DNA from: Nitrospirillum sp034653275
Lineage (GTDB): Bacteria; Pseudomonadota; Alphaproteobacteria; Azospirillales; Azospirillaceae
Assembly: GCF_034653275.1 (NCBI RefSeq)
Contig: NZ_JAYEES010000001.1
Span: 1,364,001-1,428,000 of the forward strand
Direction: 5' to 3'
Length of the DNA stretch: 64,000 bases
A program made the translations under genes and the position numbers. Under the pieces are notes generated by a model. That model worked only from the letters and a program-made list of their open reading frames with translations. It was not told the origin of the DNA and made no database searches. Numbering within the stretch: position 1 is the first letter of the stretch; each line of letters starts with the position of its first letter. Positions 42,545 through 51,516 of this stretch are shown piece after piece.

Positions 42545-43983
42545 TGCCCGCCTTCATCGAACGCCACGGCCTGTGGACGGATGACCAGCGGCGCCAGGCG
42601 GATGAGGTGCTGGCGCGCATCAAGGGTGAAGGTGTGCGGCAGGTGCGCCTGTCCTTTCCCGACATGCACGGCCTGCTGCGTGGCAAGACGCTGTTGCCCG
42701 GCGCCGTGCCGGGGGCCCTGCGCGACGGTTGCGCCATCACCTCCACCCTGCTGCTGAAGGATACCGCGCACCGCACCGTGGTGCCGGTTTTCACCGCCGG
42801 TGCCGGCATCGGCAACGCCGACCTGCAAGGCGGCGGCGACGTGGTCATGGTGCCCGATCCCGCCACCTTCAGACTCCTGCCCTGGGCGCCCGGCACCGCC
42901 TGGATGATGTGCGACCTCTACCACGCCGACGGCCGCCCCGTGGCCCTGTCCACCCGGCGGATCGCCCAGCGGGCGGCGGCGCGTCTGGCCGATCTCGGCT
43001 TCGACTATGTCAGCGGGCTGGAGGTGGAATTCCACCTGACCCGGCTGGTCGACCCGAAGCTGGCGCCAACCGACGCGGGCCAGCCCGGCACGCCGCCGGA
43101 GGTGACCCTGCTGCACCAGGGCTACGCCTACCTGACCGAACAGCGCTTCGACCAGATCGAGCCGGTGCTGGACATCCTGCGGCGCGACTGCGAGGCCCTG
43201 GGCCTGCCCCTGCATTCGCTGGAGCTGGAGTTCGGGCCCAGCCAGTGTGAATTCGTCTTCAGCCCGGGCGGCGGTATCCAGCCGGCCGACGACATGATCC
43301 TGTTCCGCAACGCGGTTAAGCAGATCGCCCGCCGTCACGGCTATCACGCCAGCTTCATGTGCCGGCCGCAGCTGCCCAACGCCATGTCCAGCGGCTGGCA
43401 TCTACACCAGTCCTTGCGTGACCAAAAGACCGGCGCCAACGCCTTCGCGTCGGAGGATGGCGCGCCCCGGCTGTCCCGCGTCGGCCGTCTGTTCCTGGCC
43501 GGCCTGCTGCGCGGCGCCGCCGCGGCCACCCCGTTCAGCACCCCCACCATCAACGGCTACAAGCGCTACCGCGCCAACAGCCTGGCGCCCGACCGGGTGG
43601 CCTGGGGGGAAGACAACCGGGGCGCCCTGCTGCGCGTGCTGGCCCGCGGGGAACCTGGGGCCACCCGCATCGAGAACCGCATCGGGGAACCGGCGGCCAA
43701 CCCCTACCTCTATCTGGCGTCCCAGATGCTGACCGGCCTGGCCGGGATCGAGGCCGGAGAGGAACCCCCGCCCGCGGTCGACAGCCCCTACATGGCCGAA
43801 GCCGACGCCCTGCCCACCAGCCTGGAATCCGCGCTGGTGCTGCTGGACGGCAGCCAGGTGCTGCGCCGGGGCTTTGGTGAAGGCTTCGTCGATCATTTCC
43901 TGATGATCAAGCGCGCCGAGGTCGCCCGCTACAACAGCACGGTGACCGATTGGGAACACCGCGAATACTTCGACCTGTTCTGA
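42544..43983 (+). CDS. Glutamine-synthetase-family gamma-glutamyl ligase
   Basis: 479 aa. Catalytic-domain motifs seen include LEVEFHLTR near 159, ELEFGPSQCEF near 228, GWHLHQS near 284, NGYKRYRAN near 336 and TRIENRIGEPAANPYLY near 378. It lacks the adenylylation-site context of GlnA and is longer in the N-terminal part, as in catabolic GS-like enzymes that gamma-glutamylate amines (PuuA, IpuC, AtdA1). Tight coupling to the Rieske gene suggests it acts on an amine in the same pathway. Confidence 0.85.
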   Translation: MPAFIERHGLWTDDQRRQADEVLARIKGEGVRQVRLSFPDMHGLLRGKTLLPGAVPGALRDGCAITSTLLLKDTAHRTVVPVFTAGAGIGNADLQGGGDVVMVPDPATFRLLPWAPGTAWMMCDLYHADGRPVALSTRRIAQRAAARLADLGFDYVSGLEVEFHLTRLVDPKLAPTDAGQPGTPPEVTLLHQGYAYLTEQRFDQIEPVLDILRRDCEALGLPLHSLELEFGPSQCEFVFSPGGGIQPADDMILFRNAVKQIARRHGYHASFMCRPQLPNAMSSGWHLHQSLRDQKTGANAFASEDGAPRLSRVGRLFLAGLLRGAAAATPFSTPTINGYKRYRANSLAPDRVAWGEDNRGALLRVLARGEPGATRIENRIGEPAANPYLYLASQMLTGLAGIEAGEEPPPAVDSPYMAEADALPTSLESALVLLDGSQVLRRGFGEGFVDHFLMIKRAEVARYNSTVTDWEHREYFDLF

Positions 43984-44074
43984 AGCTCGCGCCTTACCAG
44001 GGGCGTGGTGCAGGGGCGCATCGCACACCCACCGACCGAGGCCTCAAGAACCATTCAGGAATTGGCTCCGCCAT

Positions 44075-44467
44075 TTATGATTGCCTGGTCATGTCCATCA
44101 TCTGGTTCATCGGCCCCATCTCGTGGTTGAGGTTCGACATGATCCACAGGCTTCCCGCCATTACGAGAAATACGATGAGAAGGCCGTAGGCCAGGGCCAG
44201 GACGTTGTTGGTGTTGTCGGGTCCGGTGGTGATGTGCAGGAAGAAGACGAGGTGAACGCCCATCTGCGCGATCGCCAGCACACACAGCCCGATCGGGACC
44301 CCTGGCCCCCATAGCGAATGGGTCCAGGCTACCCAGAACGACGTGGCCGTTAACCCCAGCGCCAACATCAGGCCGATCAGATAGCCGCCAAGGCTGGAAA
44401 GGATGCCGCCGTGGTCGTCACCGGGCGCGGCGTCGCCCGCATAGTCGCCGTGCGGATGCTCGCTCAT
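44075..44467 (-). CDS. cyoD: Cytochrome bo3 ubiquinol oxidase subunit IV
   Basis: 130 aa from the ATG at 44467, overlapping the cyoC stop by 4 bp. Three membrane helices, with the LGLTATSFWVAW and AQMGVHLVFFLHI segments characteristic of CyoD/CoxD-like subunit IV. It aids copper B and heme assembly in the oxidase. It is the last gene of cyoABCD; cyoE (heme O synthase) does not follow. Confidence 0.92.
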   Translation of the reverse strand: MSEHPHGDYAGDAAPGDDHGGILSSLGGYLIGLMLALGLTATSFWVAWTHSLWGPGVPIGLCVLAIAQMGVHLVFFLHITTGPDNTNNVLALAYGLLIVFLVMAGSLWIMSNLNHEMGPMNQMMDMTRQS

Positions 44468-45138
44468 TGGATGCTTCCCATGAGATAGACGATTGTGAAC
44501 AACCCGACCCAGATGATGTCGAGCGCATGCCAGAAGAGGCTGAAGCACATCAGGCGGCGCTGGATCGGGGGCGTGAAGCCGAATGCCCGAATCTGCGCCA
44601 TCATCGTTCCCAGCCAGAGCAGCCCGCAGAGCACGTGCAGCCCGTGGCATCCCACCAGGGCGAAGAAGCCGGACAGGAAGGCCGATCTTTCCGGACCGGC
44701 GCCCTGCGTGATCATCCCCGCGAATTCGTGGATCTCCAGAACCAGGAACAGCAGGCCCAGGCCGCCGGTAACCAGCAAGCCGAGCTGGGTCAAGCGGGCG
44801 TGACGCCGGCTGGCCGCGATCATCGCCACGCCGCAAGCGAAGCTGGAGAGCAACAGGCAGACGGTCTCCAGCCCCACATTCCCGAGGTCGAACAGGTCGG
44901 CACCCCCCGGGCCGCCGGCCGTGGCATCGGCAAGGACCGCGTAGGTGGCGAAGATCGCCGAAAAGAGGACGATGTCGGAGAGCAGGAAAATCCAGAAGCC
45001 GAAGCCGACGATAATCCGCTTGTCAGCCGGCCCCCCACCCCCGCGCCCGGTGATATCCCGGCCCTCATGACCGAAATGTCCCAGCTTGTGAGGATCGATC
45101 GGCCGCGCGCCGAGGTGCTCGTTGACCGCGGCGCTCAT
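44464..45138 (-). CDS. cyoC: Cytochrome bo3 ubiquinol oxidase subunit III
   Basis: 224 aa with five membrane helices. Conserved motifs FWIFLLSDIVLFSAIFATY, LLSSFACGVAM, GCHGLHVLCGLLW and FWHALDIIWVGLFTIVYLMG are those of the CyoC/heme-copper subunit III family. It overlaps cyoB and cyoD by 4 bp each. Confidence 0.95.
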   Translation of the reverse strand: MSAAVNEHLGARPIDPHKLGHFGHEGRDITGRGGGGPADKRIIVGFGFWIFLLSDIVLFSAIFATYAVLADATAGGPGGADLFDLGNVGLETVCLLLSSFACGVAMIAASRRHARLTQLGLLVTGGLGLLFLVLEIHEFAGMITQGAGPERSAFLSGFFALVGCHGLHVLCGLLWLGTMMAQIRAFGFTPPIQRRLMCFSLFWHALDIIWVGLFTIVYLMGSIQ

Positions 45139-47141
45139 GACGGCTTGCCCAGCGTCAGGAGGAACTGTTCGCGGATGCGGCGGCGTTCCCGGTCGATCCG
45201 GGCGACCTCGGTCGCGGGGATGACGAATTCGACCTCACGCCGCCACGCGAACGCCACCAACACCGCGTAGGCCCCGAGAAGGCCCAGACAGGCCATCCAC
45301 CAAATATGCCAGATCATCGCGAACCCTATGAGTGTGGAGAAAAACGCCGAAACAAAGCCGGTGGCCGTGTTGCGAGGCATCTCAATCGCCTGGTAGCTGG
45401 CCTCGGCGGGGAGTTGCTGGGTCTCGATCGCGCGTTGCTTGATGCCCCAATAGGCCTCTTCGCCCACAACATCGGGAATGACCGCGAAATTGAAGACCGG
45501 CGGCGGCGAGGCGGTGGCCCATTCCAACGAACGGCCGTCCCAGGGATCGCCGGAAAGATCGAGATTGGTGCGGCGTTGGCGAATGGAGGCCACCAACTGC
45601 AAAACCTGGAAACCGATGCCGATGAGGATCACGACCGCGCCGCCCAGCGCGCACAGCAGCCAGGGACGCCAAGTCAGGTCGTCCCAATGCTGCACGCGCC
45701 GCGTCATGCCCATGAGCCCCAGCGCGTAGAGCGGCATGAAGGCGAGATAGAATCCGATGGTCCAGCACCAGAACGCGGCCTTGCCGAAACCTTCGTGCAA
45801 TTTGAAGCCGAACGCCTTGGGGAACCAGTAGGTGTACCCCGTGAAGGCGCCGAACAGCACACCGCCAATGGCCACGTTATGGAAGTGCGCGACCAGGAAC
45901 AGGGAATTGTGCAGGACCCAGTCGACCGGGGGAACCGACAGCAGGACACCGGTCAGACCGCCGATGACGAAGGTCACCATGAAGCTGATCGACCACAGCA
46001 CGGGCACCTCATAGCGGACGCGCCCGCCGTAGAGGGTGAACAGCCAGTTGAACACCTTCACGCCGGTGGGCACGGCGATGACCATGGTCATGATGCCGAA
46101 GAAGCCGTTGACGTTCGCCCCGGCGCCCATCGTGAAGAAATGATGCAGCCACACCACGCATGACAATACGCAGATCACCATCGTGGCCAGTATCATCGAG
46201 CGATAGCCGAACAGCGGCTTGCCCGAAAACGTCGAGACCACTTCGGAGAAAACGCCGAAGGCCGGCAATATCAGGATGTAGACTTCAGGATGGCCCCAGA
46301 TCCATATCAGGTTGATATACATCATGGGGTTGCCGCCGAGATCGTTGGTGAAGAAGTGAAATCCCAGATAACGATCCAGCGTGAGCAGGGCGAAGGTGGC
46401 GGTCAGGACCGGGAACGTGGCGACGATCAGCAGATTGGAGGCCAGGGCCGTCCAGCAGAAGACGGGCATGCGCGTGTAGGTCATGCCCGGCGCCCGCATC
46501 TTGAGGATGGTCGTCACCAGGTTGACCCCGGACAGCAACGTGCCCACGCCTGATATCTGAAGCGACCACAGGTAATAGTCGACGCCGACGCCGGGCGAAA
46601 ACCGCAGCTCGCTCAAGGGCGGATAGGCCAGCCAACCCGTGCGGGCGAACTCGCCGATCACCAGGCTGGCGTTGATCAGCAGCGCGCCCGAGGCTGTCAG
46701 CCAGAAGCTGACCGAATTCAGCGTCGGGAAAGCGACGTCGCGGACGCCCAATTGCAGGGGCACCACGAAATTCATCAGGCCGACCATGAAGGGCATGGCC
46801 GTGAAGAAAATCATGATGGCGCCATGGGCCGAAAAGATTTGATTGTAGTGGTCCGGCGGCAGGTACCCCTGCCCATCCCCGCCCGCGAAGGCCAGGTGGG
46901 AGCGCATCATGATCGCGTCGGAGAAGCCGCGCAGCAGCATCACGAGTGCCAGCAGGCAGTACATGACGCCGATCCGCTTATGATCGACCGACGTGATCCA
47001 CTCGCGCCATAGATAGGGCCAATGCCCCTTGATGGTGATCCAGGCCAGAACCGTGGCGACAACCACCATCACCACACCGCCGGCGGCCAGCGGGATCGGT
47101 TCGCTGAGCGGTATCGCACTCCACGTCAATTTTCCGAACAT
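45135..47141 (-). CDS. cyoB: Cytochrome bo3 ubiquinol oxidase subunit I
   Basis: 668 aa, heme-copper oxidase subunit I. Visible redox ligands: His in SAHGAIMIFF (low-spin heme), His-Tyr crosslink region GHPEVYILILPAFG, LHHFFTMGAG (Cu B) and HFHNVAIGGVLF (both hemes). Fifteen helices are expected and the length matches CyoB. Together with CyoA lacking a copper-A site, this makes it a quinol oxidase that pumps protons. Confidence 0.97.
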   Translation of the reverse strand: MFGKLTWSAIPLSEPIPLAAGGVVMVVVATVLAWITIKGHWPYLWREWITSVDHKRIGVMYCLLALVMLLRGFSDAIMMRSHLAFAGGDGQGYLPPDHYNQIFSAHGAIMIFFTAMPFMVGLMNFVVPLQLGVRDVAFPTLNSVSFWLTASGALLINASLVIGEFARTGWLAYPPLSELRFSPGVGVDYYLWSLQISGVGTLLSGVNLVTTILKMRAPGMTYTRMPVFCWTALASNLLIVATFPVLTATFALLTLDRYLGFHFFTNDLGGNPMMYINLIWIWGHPEVYILILPAFGVFSEVVSTFSGKPLFGYRSMILATMVICVLSCVVWLHHFFTMGAGANVNGFFGIMTMVIAVPTGVKVFNWLFTLYGGRVRYEVPVLWSISFMVTFVIGGLTGVLLSVPPVDWVLHNSLFLVAHFHNVAIGGVLFGAFTGYTYWFPKAFGFKLHEGFGKAAFWCWTIGFYLAFMPLYALGLMGMTRRVQHWDDLTWRPWLLCALGGAVVILIGIGFQVLQLVASIRQRRTNLDLSGDPWDGRSLEWATASPPPVFNFAVIPDVVGEEAYWGIKQRAIETQQLPAEASYQAIEMPRNTATGFVSAFFSTLIGFAMIWHIWWMACLGLLGAYAVLVAFAWRREVEFVIPATEVARIDRERRRIREQFLLTLGKPS

Positions 47142-47144
47142 ATA

Positions 47145-48008
47145 TCAATTCCCCTTTGCGATAGCGCCAGTCGGCCTATTGACGATCAAGTCGAAGAGGC
47201 CGGCCTTTACCGATCCGAAAGTGTAGGGCTCGACATTTTTGCTGGGCTTGGCCAAGTCCTCGTAGCTTTCCATCGCCAGAGACCGCCCATTTCCCTTGGT
47301 CTCTTCCACCCAGTTGGCAAATTTTTCCTTGCCAACGGCGTCGACGGTGAAGCGCATGCCGGAAAAGCCGTCGCCACTGAACTGCGCCGAGAAGCCCGGG
47401 TAGAGTCCAGGCTGATCGGCCTTGAGGTTCAGGCGGGAGACCATCCCGTTCATGGTGTAGATTTGGCTGCCCAGCTCGGGGACGAAGAAGCTGTTCATGA
47501 CCGTCTCGGACGTGAGACGGAAGCTCACCGGCACGCCGACCGGAACGACCAGGCGGTTCACGCTGGCGACACCTTGATCGGGGTAGATGAACAGCCACTT
47601 CCAATCGAGCGAAACCACCTCGACCCGCACCGCCTTCTCAGGCGAGACCAGGGCCTTGGGCGGGTCCAGGTCGTGACTGCCAACCCAGGCGATGCCGCCC
47701 AGAAGAAGAATGACCATCGCCGGGATCGACCAGACGATCATCTCGATGCGGCCCGAATACTGCCAAGTCGGCAAATAGCGCGCCCGGCGGTTTGATGCGC
47801 GGAACCACCAAGCCACCCCCAGGGTCGCCAGGATCGTGGGCACGACGATCGCCAACATGATCCCGAGGGAATTGAGGAAGATGGTCTTCTCCGCCTCTCC
47901 GACAGGCCCGTGGGGCCGGAGGACCCCCTCGGAGCAGCCCGCCACGCCAGCCACGAGCACGGCCACCGCCGCCATGCGCAGGCAGGCCCGGAAAGGAATC
48001 TGTCTCAT
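47145..48008 (-). CDS. cyoA: Cytochrome bo3 ubiquinol oxidase subunit II
   Basis: 287 aa from the ATG at 48008 (MRQIPFRAC), with GGAGAA upstream; the longer upstream reading has no family similarity. A lipoprotein signal ends in VAGVAGC (Cys25). Two helices and a cupredoxin domain follow (WKWLFIYPDQGVAS). The copper-A Cys ligands are absent (SGDGFSGMRF in their place), which is the criterion for a quinol rather than cytochrome c oxidase. First gene of cyoABCD. Confidence 0.95.
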   Translation of the reverse strand: MRQIPFRACLRMAAVAVLVAGVAGCSEGVLRPHGPVGEAEKTIFLNSLGIMLAIVVPTILATLGVAWWFRASNRRARYLPTWQYSGRIEMIVWSIPAMVILLLGGIAWVGSHDLDPPKALVSPEKAVRVEVVSLDWKWLFIYPDQGVASVNRLVVPVGVPVSFRLTSETVMNSFFVPELGSQIYTMNGMVSRLNLKADQPGLYPGFSAQFSGDGFSGMRFTVDAVGKEKFANWVEETKGNGRSLAMESYEDLAKPSKNVEPYTFGSVKAGLFDLIVNRPTGAIAKGN

Positions 48009-48119
48009 TCGGCGTTCTCCGATGTGTTGGGCGTCAGCCCGAGCGCGTGCAAGGGTGGCCCGGCCAGCCCCGCCCTCCGGGGCCGGGGAAAAAACCCTTC
48101 GTCGATTTGGCACCGACGC

Positions 48120-48176
48120 CAGGGACCAGCGGGGCGCGCGCACGCGCCACCTCACCAGCCGGCAGGCTGGTCCCTG
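48120..48176. terminator. Nested inverted repeat at the 3' end of the AraC gene
   Basis: CAGGGACCAG (48120-48129) and CTGGTCCCTG (48167-48176) enclose two smaller GC-rich hairpins. It overlaps the stop region of the AraC gene and lies upstream of cyoA. It may limit read-through into the oxidase operon. There is no T tract. Confidence 0.4.
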
Positions 48177-48910
48177 CCCATCTCTAGACCGATCATCGCC
48201 CCCGAAATGGCGGCAACCTTTGGGACATCCGGCGCGTCCTGCGCCGGCCCCAGGACAGGCGCCACGATCGGATACGGCTCCTTCAGTCGCCCGGCGCGCT
48301 CACGGCGTTCACGCCGCCAGGCGGCCGGACTTTGCCCGGTGGCGTCGCGGAAGCGATTGCTGAAATGGGACTGGTCGGAAAATCCGCAGCTGATGGCGAT
48401 CTCACTGAGGGGCGCGTCGCTCGTCAGCATCATGCGCTGGGCCAACGCCAAGCGCCGCCGCGTGATGAAGCTGTACGGCGTTTCACCCATGGTGCGTTTG
48501 AACGCCCGGCAGAAGTGAGAGGCGCTCCTGCGCGCGACCTCCCCCAGCTTCTTTACGGAAATATGTTCCGACAGATGCTCTTCCATATAGGCGGTGACAC
48601 GGCGCACTTGCCACGGCGCAAGCCCGCCGCCGTCCGTGCCGCACGCGACGGCGCTTCTTTCCAGCTCAACCCTCAGGATCGCCGACGCCCTTCTTATCGC
48701 ATACTTGGCGGCTTCGGGGTTCCAGTCGACATCGCCCCCGGCGCTCTCCAGGAGATCAAGCAGGCTTTGAACGAGCGGCTCTTCTCCAATCTCGTTCGGC
48801 GGTGCGGCGGCGGCGGTCAGGTGCGGCATCTTTCCAGTCCCGTCGGAATTACCCGGGGATGATGCCTTGCCCGCCCTCGCAAACGCTTGTTTGGCGTTGC
48901 GAGAAATCAT
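48152..48910 (-). CDS. AraC-family transcriptional regulator upstream of cyoABCD
   Basis: 252 aa from the ATG at 48910 (an ATG at 48937 is also in frame). The C-terminal DNA-binding domain carries two helix-turn-helix units: VKKLGEVARRSASHFCRAFK and LSEIAISCGFSDQSHFSNRFR. There is no recognisable ligand-binding cupin; the N-terminal 110 residues are unclassified. It is on the same strand as the oxidase genes with 143 bp between, and divergent from the unknown gene at 49024, so either could be the target. Confidence 0.88.
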   Translation of the reverse strand: MISRNAKQAFARAGKASSPGNSDGTGKMPHLTAAAAPPNEIGEEPLVQSLLDLLESAGGDVDWNPEAAKYAIRRASAILRVELERSAVACGTDGGGLAPWQVRRVTAYMEEHLSEHISVKKLGEVARRSASHFCRAFKRTMGETPYSFITRRRLALAQRMMLTSDAPLSEIAISCGFSDQSHFSNRFRDATGQSPAAWRRERRERAGRLKEPYPIVAPVLGPAQDAPDVPKVAAISGAMIGLEMGRDQPAGW

Positions 48911-49023
48911 GGTGGAATTGTAAGGCCACTCAAGCAAAGTGATACAAATTGCCGCACTGGCTTTCTAGAGGCGGAAGAGTCCAAGCCCTAGTCTTGCCCA
49001 GACGTCATAGTCTGGAGCCAGTC

Positions 49024-49752
49024 ATGTTTCTCGCCCGAGACGTCTTCAAAGCCTACGGGGGGAAAAGACGTTGGAATCGACTGACAACCTTTTCCGCCCA
49101 TGTCTCGATCGGCGGCTCGCTGTTGGGGATGGACTGGGCGGGAGCGCCGGGCGGCCGTCCGATGTCGCGGGAATTCGCCCTTGAAGGCGACACCCGCAGT
49201 CCACGCTTGAAATTGTTCAGCTCCACCGACACGGACCGGTACGTCCTCTATCGCCCCGACCGGATCGAGATCCGGACCAGAAGGGACGCCCTGATCATGG
49301 GTGTCGACCACCCGGCTGCCGCCCTGGCGGCAAACGGTCTTGGCCGTCCCCTGGGCCGTCCCCTGGGCCGCCCCCTGGACGAGGCCCAGGGCTTATTCTT
49401 GACCGGAAACGTTCTTTGGAGCGCCATCGCCGGTCCTTTCGCGGGACTTGTCCCGGGCGCGAAGGCCGTGACCGTCGGGGCGGGGCAACTGGATATTCAC
49501 CTGCCCCCGCACGCCGATCCCCTATGCCCCCGTCGGCGGCTGTTGGCCAGAGGCGATGGCGTGGCACACCGCTGCGACTATCAGATGCCGCATGTCCACC
49601 CCGGTGTCCTGGCGGACATGCTGTCGGCTTATGTCTCTTTCAACGGCATTCTCGTCGCCACCCTGCGGCGGGCTCTCGCCATCGAACCTGACGGACGTCC
49701 TGGCACCAATTCCCTTTTGGACGTCGAGATTTTCGACGTGCGCTTTCAATGA
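49024..49752 (+). CDS. Unknown protein with internal 12-bp tandem repeat
   Basis: 242 aa, no signal peptide or membrane helix, and I do not recognise a family. It contains a triple GRPL repeat at about residues 107-118. There are scattered charged stretches and a His-rich segment near 187-200 (AHRCDYQMPHVHPG). The ATG at 49024 is chosen because the preceding in-frame part is unlike coding sequence. It is divergent from the AraC gene and convergent with poxB. The 3' end lies inside a strong hairpin. Confidence 0.6.
   Translation: MFLARDVFKAYGGKRRWNRLTTFSAHVSIGGSLLGMDWAGAPGGRPMSREFALEGDTRSPRLKLFSSTDTDRYVLYRPDRIEIRTRRDALIMGVDHPAAALAANGLGRPLGRPLGRPLDEAQGLFLTGNVLWSAIAGPFAGLVPGAKAVTVGAGQLDIHLPPHADPLCPRRRLLARGDGVAHRCDYQMPHVHPGVLADMLSAYVSFNGILVATLRRALAIEPDGRPGTNSLLDVEIFDVRFQ
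49342..49377 (+). repeat. Three tandem 12-bp units in the unknown gene
   Basis: GGCCGTCCCCTG occurs twice and GGCCGCCCCCTG once, in frame, coding Gly-Arg-Pro-Leu three times. A recent slippage expansion is likely, and copy number may vary between strains. Confidence 0.9.
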
Positions 49753-49765
49753 AAGCGCACGTCGA
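49733..49765. terminator. 15-bp perfect stem hairpin overlapping a stop codon
   Basis: TCGACGTGCGCTTTC and GAAAGCGCACGTCGA flank AAT. The stop of the unknown gene (TGA at 49750-49752) is in the loop and first base pairs. The reconstructed poxB stop lies 12 bp away on the other strand, so this can end both convergent transcripts. No T tract follows. Confidence 0.7.
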
Positions 49766-49776
49766 CCAATCCCCAA

Positions 49777-51488
49777 TCAGAGGAAGTTTTCTTGAATCAT
49801 CTCGATGACGTCCTGGCTCTGCCCCCCAGGATGGCCCGGGCGGAGTAGAGCGCCATGCCATAGGCCGGGCCGAACTCGATCACCGGCGGCATGACCAGCG
49901 TCATGCTTTCCACCTTGACGTTGAGCAACGCCGGCCCTGGGTGGGCGAGCCAGGCCTCGACCGCCTCCTCCAACTCGTCGGCGCGGGAAACGGATCGTCC
50001 CCATAGCCCCATCGCCTCGGCCACCTTGCCGAAATCCGGGTTCTGCAGGTGGGTGTAAAGCGGAAGCAGGCCTTCCGACTTCTGCTCGATGTCAATGAAG
50101 CCCAGCTTGCCGTTGTCGTAGACGGCGATCTTGATCGGCAGCTTCTCCTGAACCGCGGTCAGCAGGTCGCCGAACAGCATGGCGATCCCGCCATCCCCGG
50201 ACAGGGCGATCACCTGCCGGTCAGGCGCCGCCTTCTGCAAGCCGAGGGCGGTGGGCATCGCCGACGCCATCGTGCCGTGCAGCAGGCTTCCGAAGAAGCG
50301 GCGCTGGGCCGTGGCGGTGAAATAACGATGCATCCAGACGGTCGGGGTGCCATCGTCCGCCGTCACCAGCGCATCGTCGGCCGCCAGGCGGTCGATGACT
50401 TCCGTGAGATGGATGCCGGAAATGGTGTCGCGCCGCTTGGGCGCCGCCTTGGCCATGTGCGAGGTGATCACCTCATGGTAGCGCGTCACCAGGCGGTCGC
50501 GGAAATGCGTGTCCGTCTTCTCCTGGACCCTGGGTATCAACGCTTCGACGGTCGCCTTGATGTCGCCGGTCAGGCCCAGCGCGATCGGATGGCGTCGGCC
50601 GAGATGCGTCGGATCGAGGTCGATCTGAACGATCCGCGCATGCTTGGGGTAAAATTGGCGCCAGGCGAAATCCGCCGCCAGCAGCAGCAGCGTGTCGCAG
50701 TCGTGCAGCGCCTGGTAGCCGGCCTCGGTCCCGATGATGCCGGTCATACCAACGTTGTAGGGGTTGTCGTAGGCCAGCGAATCCTTACCCCGAGACGTAT
50801 GCGCGATCGGCGCCTTGAGAAGGCTGGCAAGGCGGATGATCGCTTCATGCGCGTCGCGGCACCCCGACCCGCCATAGATCGCCACCTTCTGCCCGGTGTT
50901 GAGGAAGGCGGCGGCGCGATCAAGATCGGCGTCGTTTGGACGGACCAGCGGCTCACTGGTGTGCACGGCGTAGGGCACGTCGTCATGCGCATCGGAATGC
51001 GAGATGTCGACCGGCACGATCAGGACCGCGACGCCGCGCTTGGCCAAGGCGGCCTGGCAGGCCATGACGGTCTTGCGCCTGGCCTGGTTGGGCGTGAGGA
51101 TCATGTCGCAGTACACGGTGCAGCTGCCGTAGATGGCCTTGAAATCGACCTCCTGCGGAAAGTCGAACCCCAGCTCGTCGCGGACGACCTGGGTGGCGAT
51201 CACGATGACCGGGGCCCGGTTGCGATTGGCCTCCACCACTCCATTGATGAAGTGCAGGCTGCCAGGACCGCAGCTGCCGGCGATGGCGGTGAGCCTGCCG
51301 GTCAGCAACGCCTCGCCCTGCGCCGCGAAGGCGCCGGCCTCCTCATGGCGCATGTGGATCCAATCGATCGAGCTGGTGGAGAGATTGTGCGCGATCAGAT
51401 TGAGAGTATCGCCGACGACGCCATAGCAGTTCTTGACACCAGCCTGCTCCAGGGTTTCGACGATGATCTGGGCTACTTTCTTGCTCAT
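49777..51488 (-). CDS. poxB: Pyruvate:quinone oxidoreductase (PoxB-like), 3' end frameshifted
   Basis: ThDP- and FAD-dependent enzyme from the ATG at 51488 (MSKKVAQIIVETL). ThDP motif GDGGIAML ... VYDNGKLGF near 430-460; Glu in HMRHEEAGAFAA near 50 activates the cofactor; the central domain YGGSGCRDA binds FAD. As written it stops at 49797 with a seven-residue unnatural tail. Adding one base to the six-C run at 49822-49827 gives the tail GGQSQDVIEMIQENFL and a stop at 49777-49779 (570 aa). The C-terminal helix is the lipid-binding part in PoxB, so the frame matters. It would oxidise pyruvate to acetate and feed quinol to the bo3 oxidase. Confidence 0.88.
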
Positions 51489-51516
51489 TCCGGAAGATAC
51501 TCCTCTGAAAAGGAAG

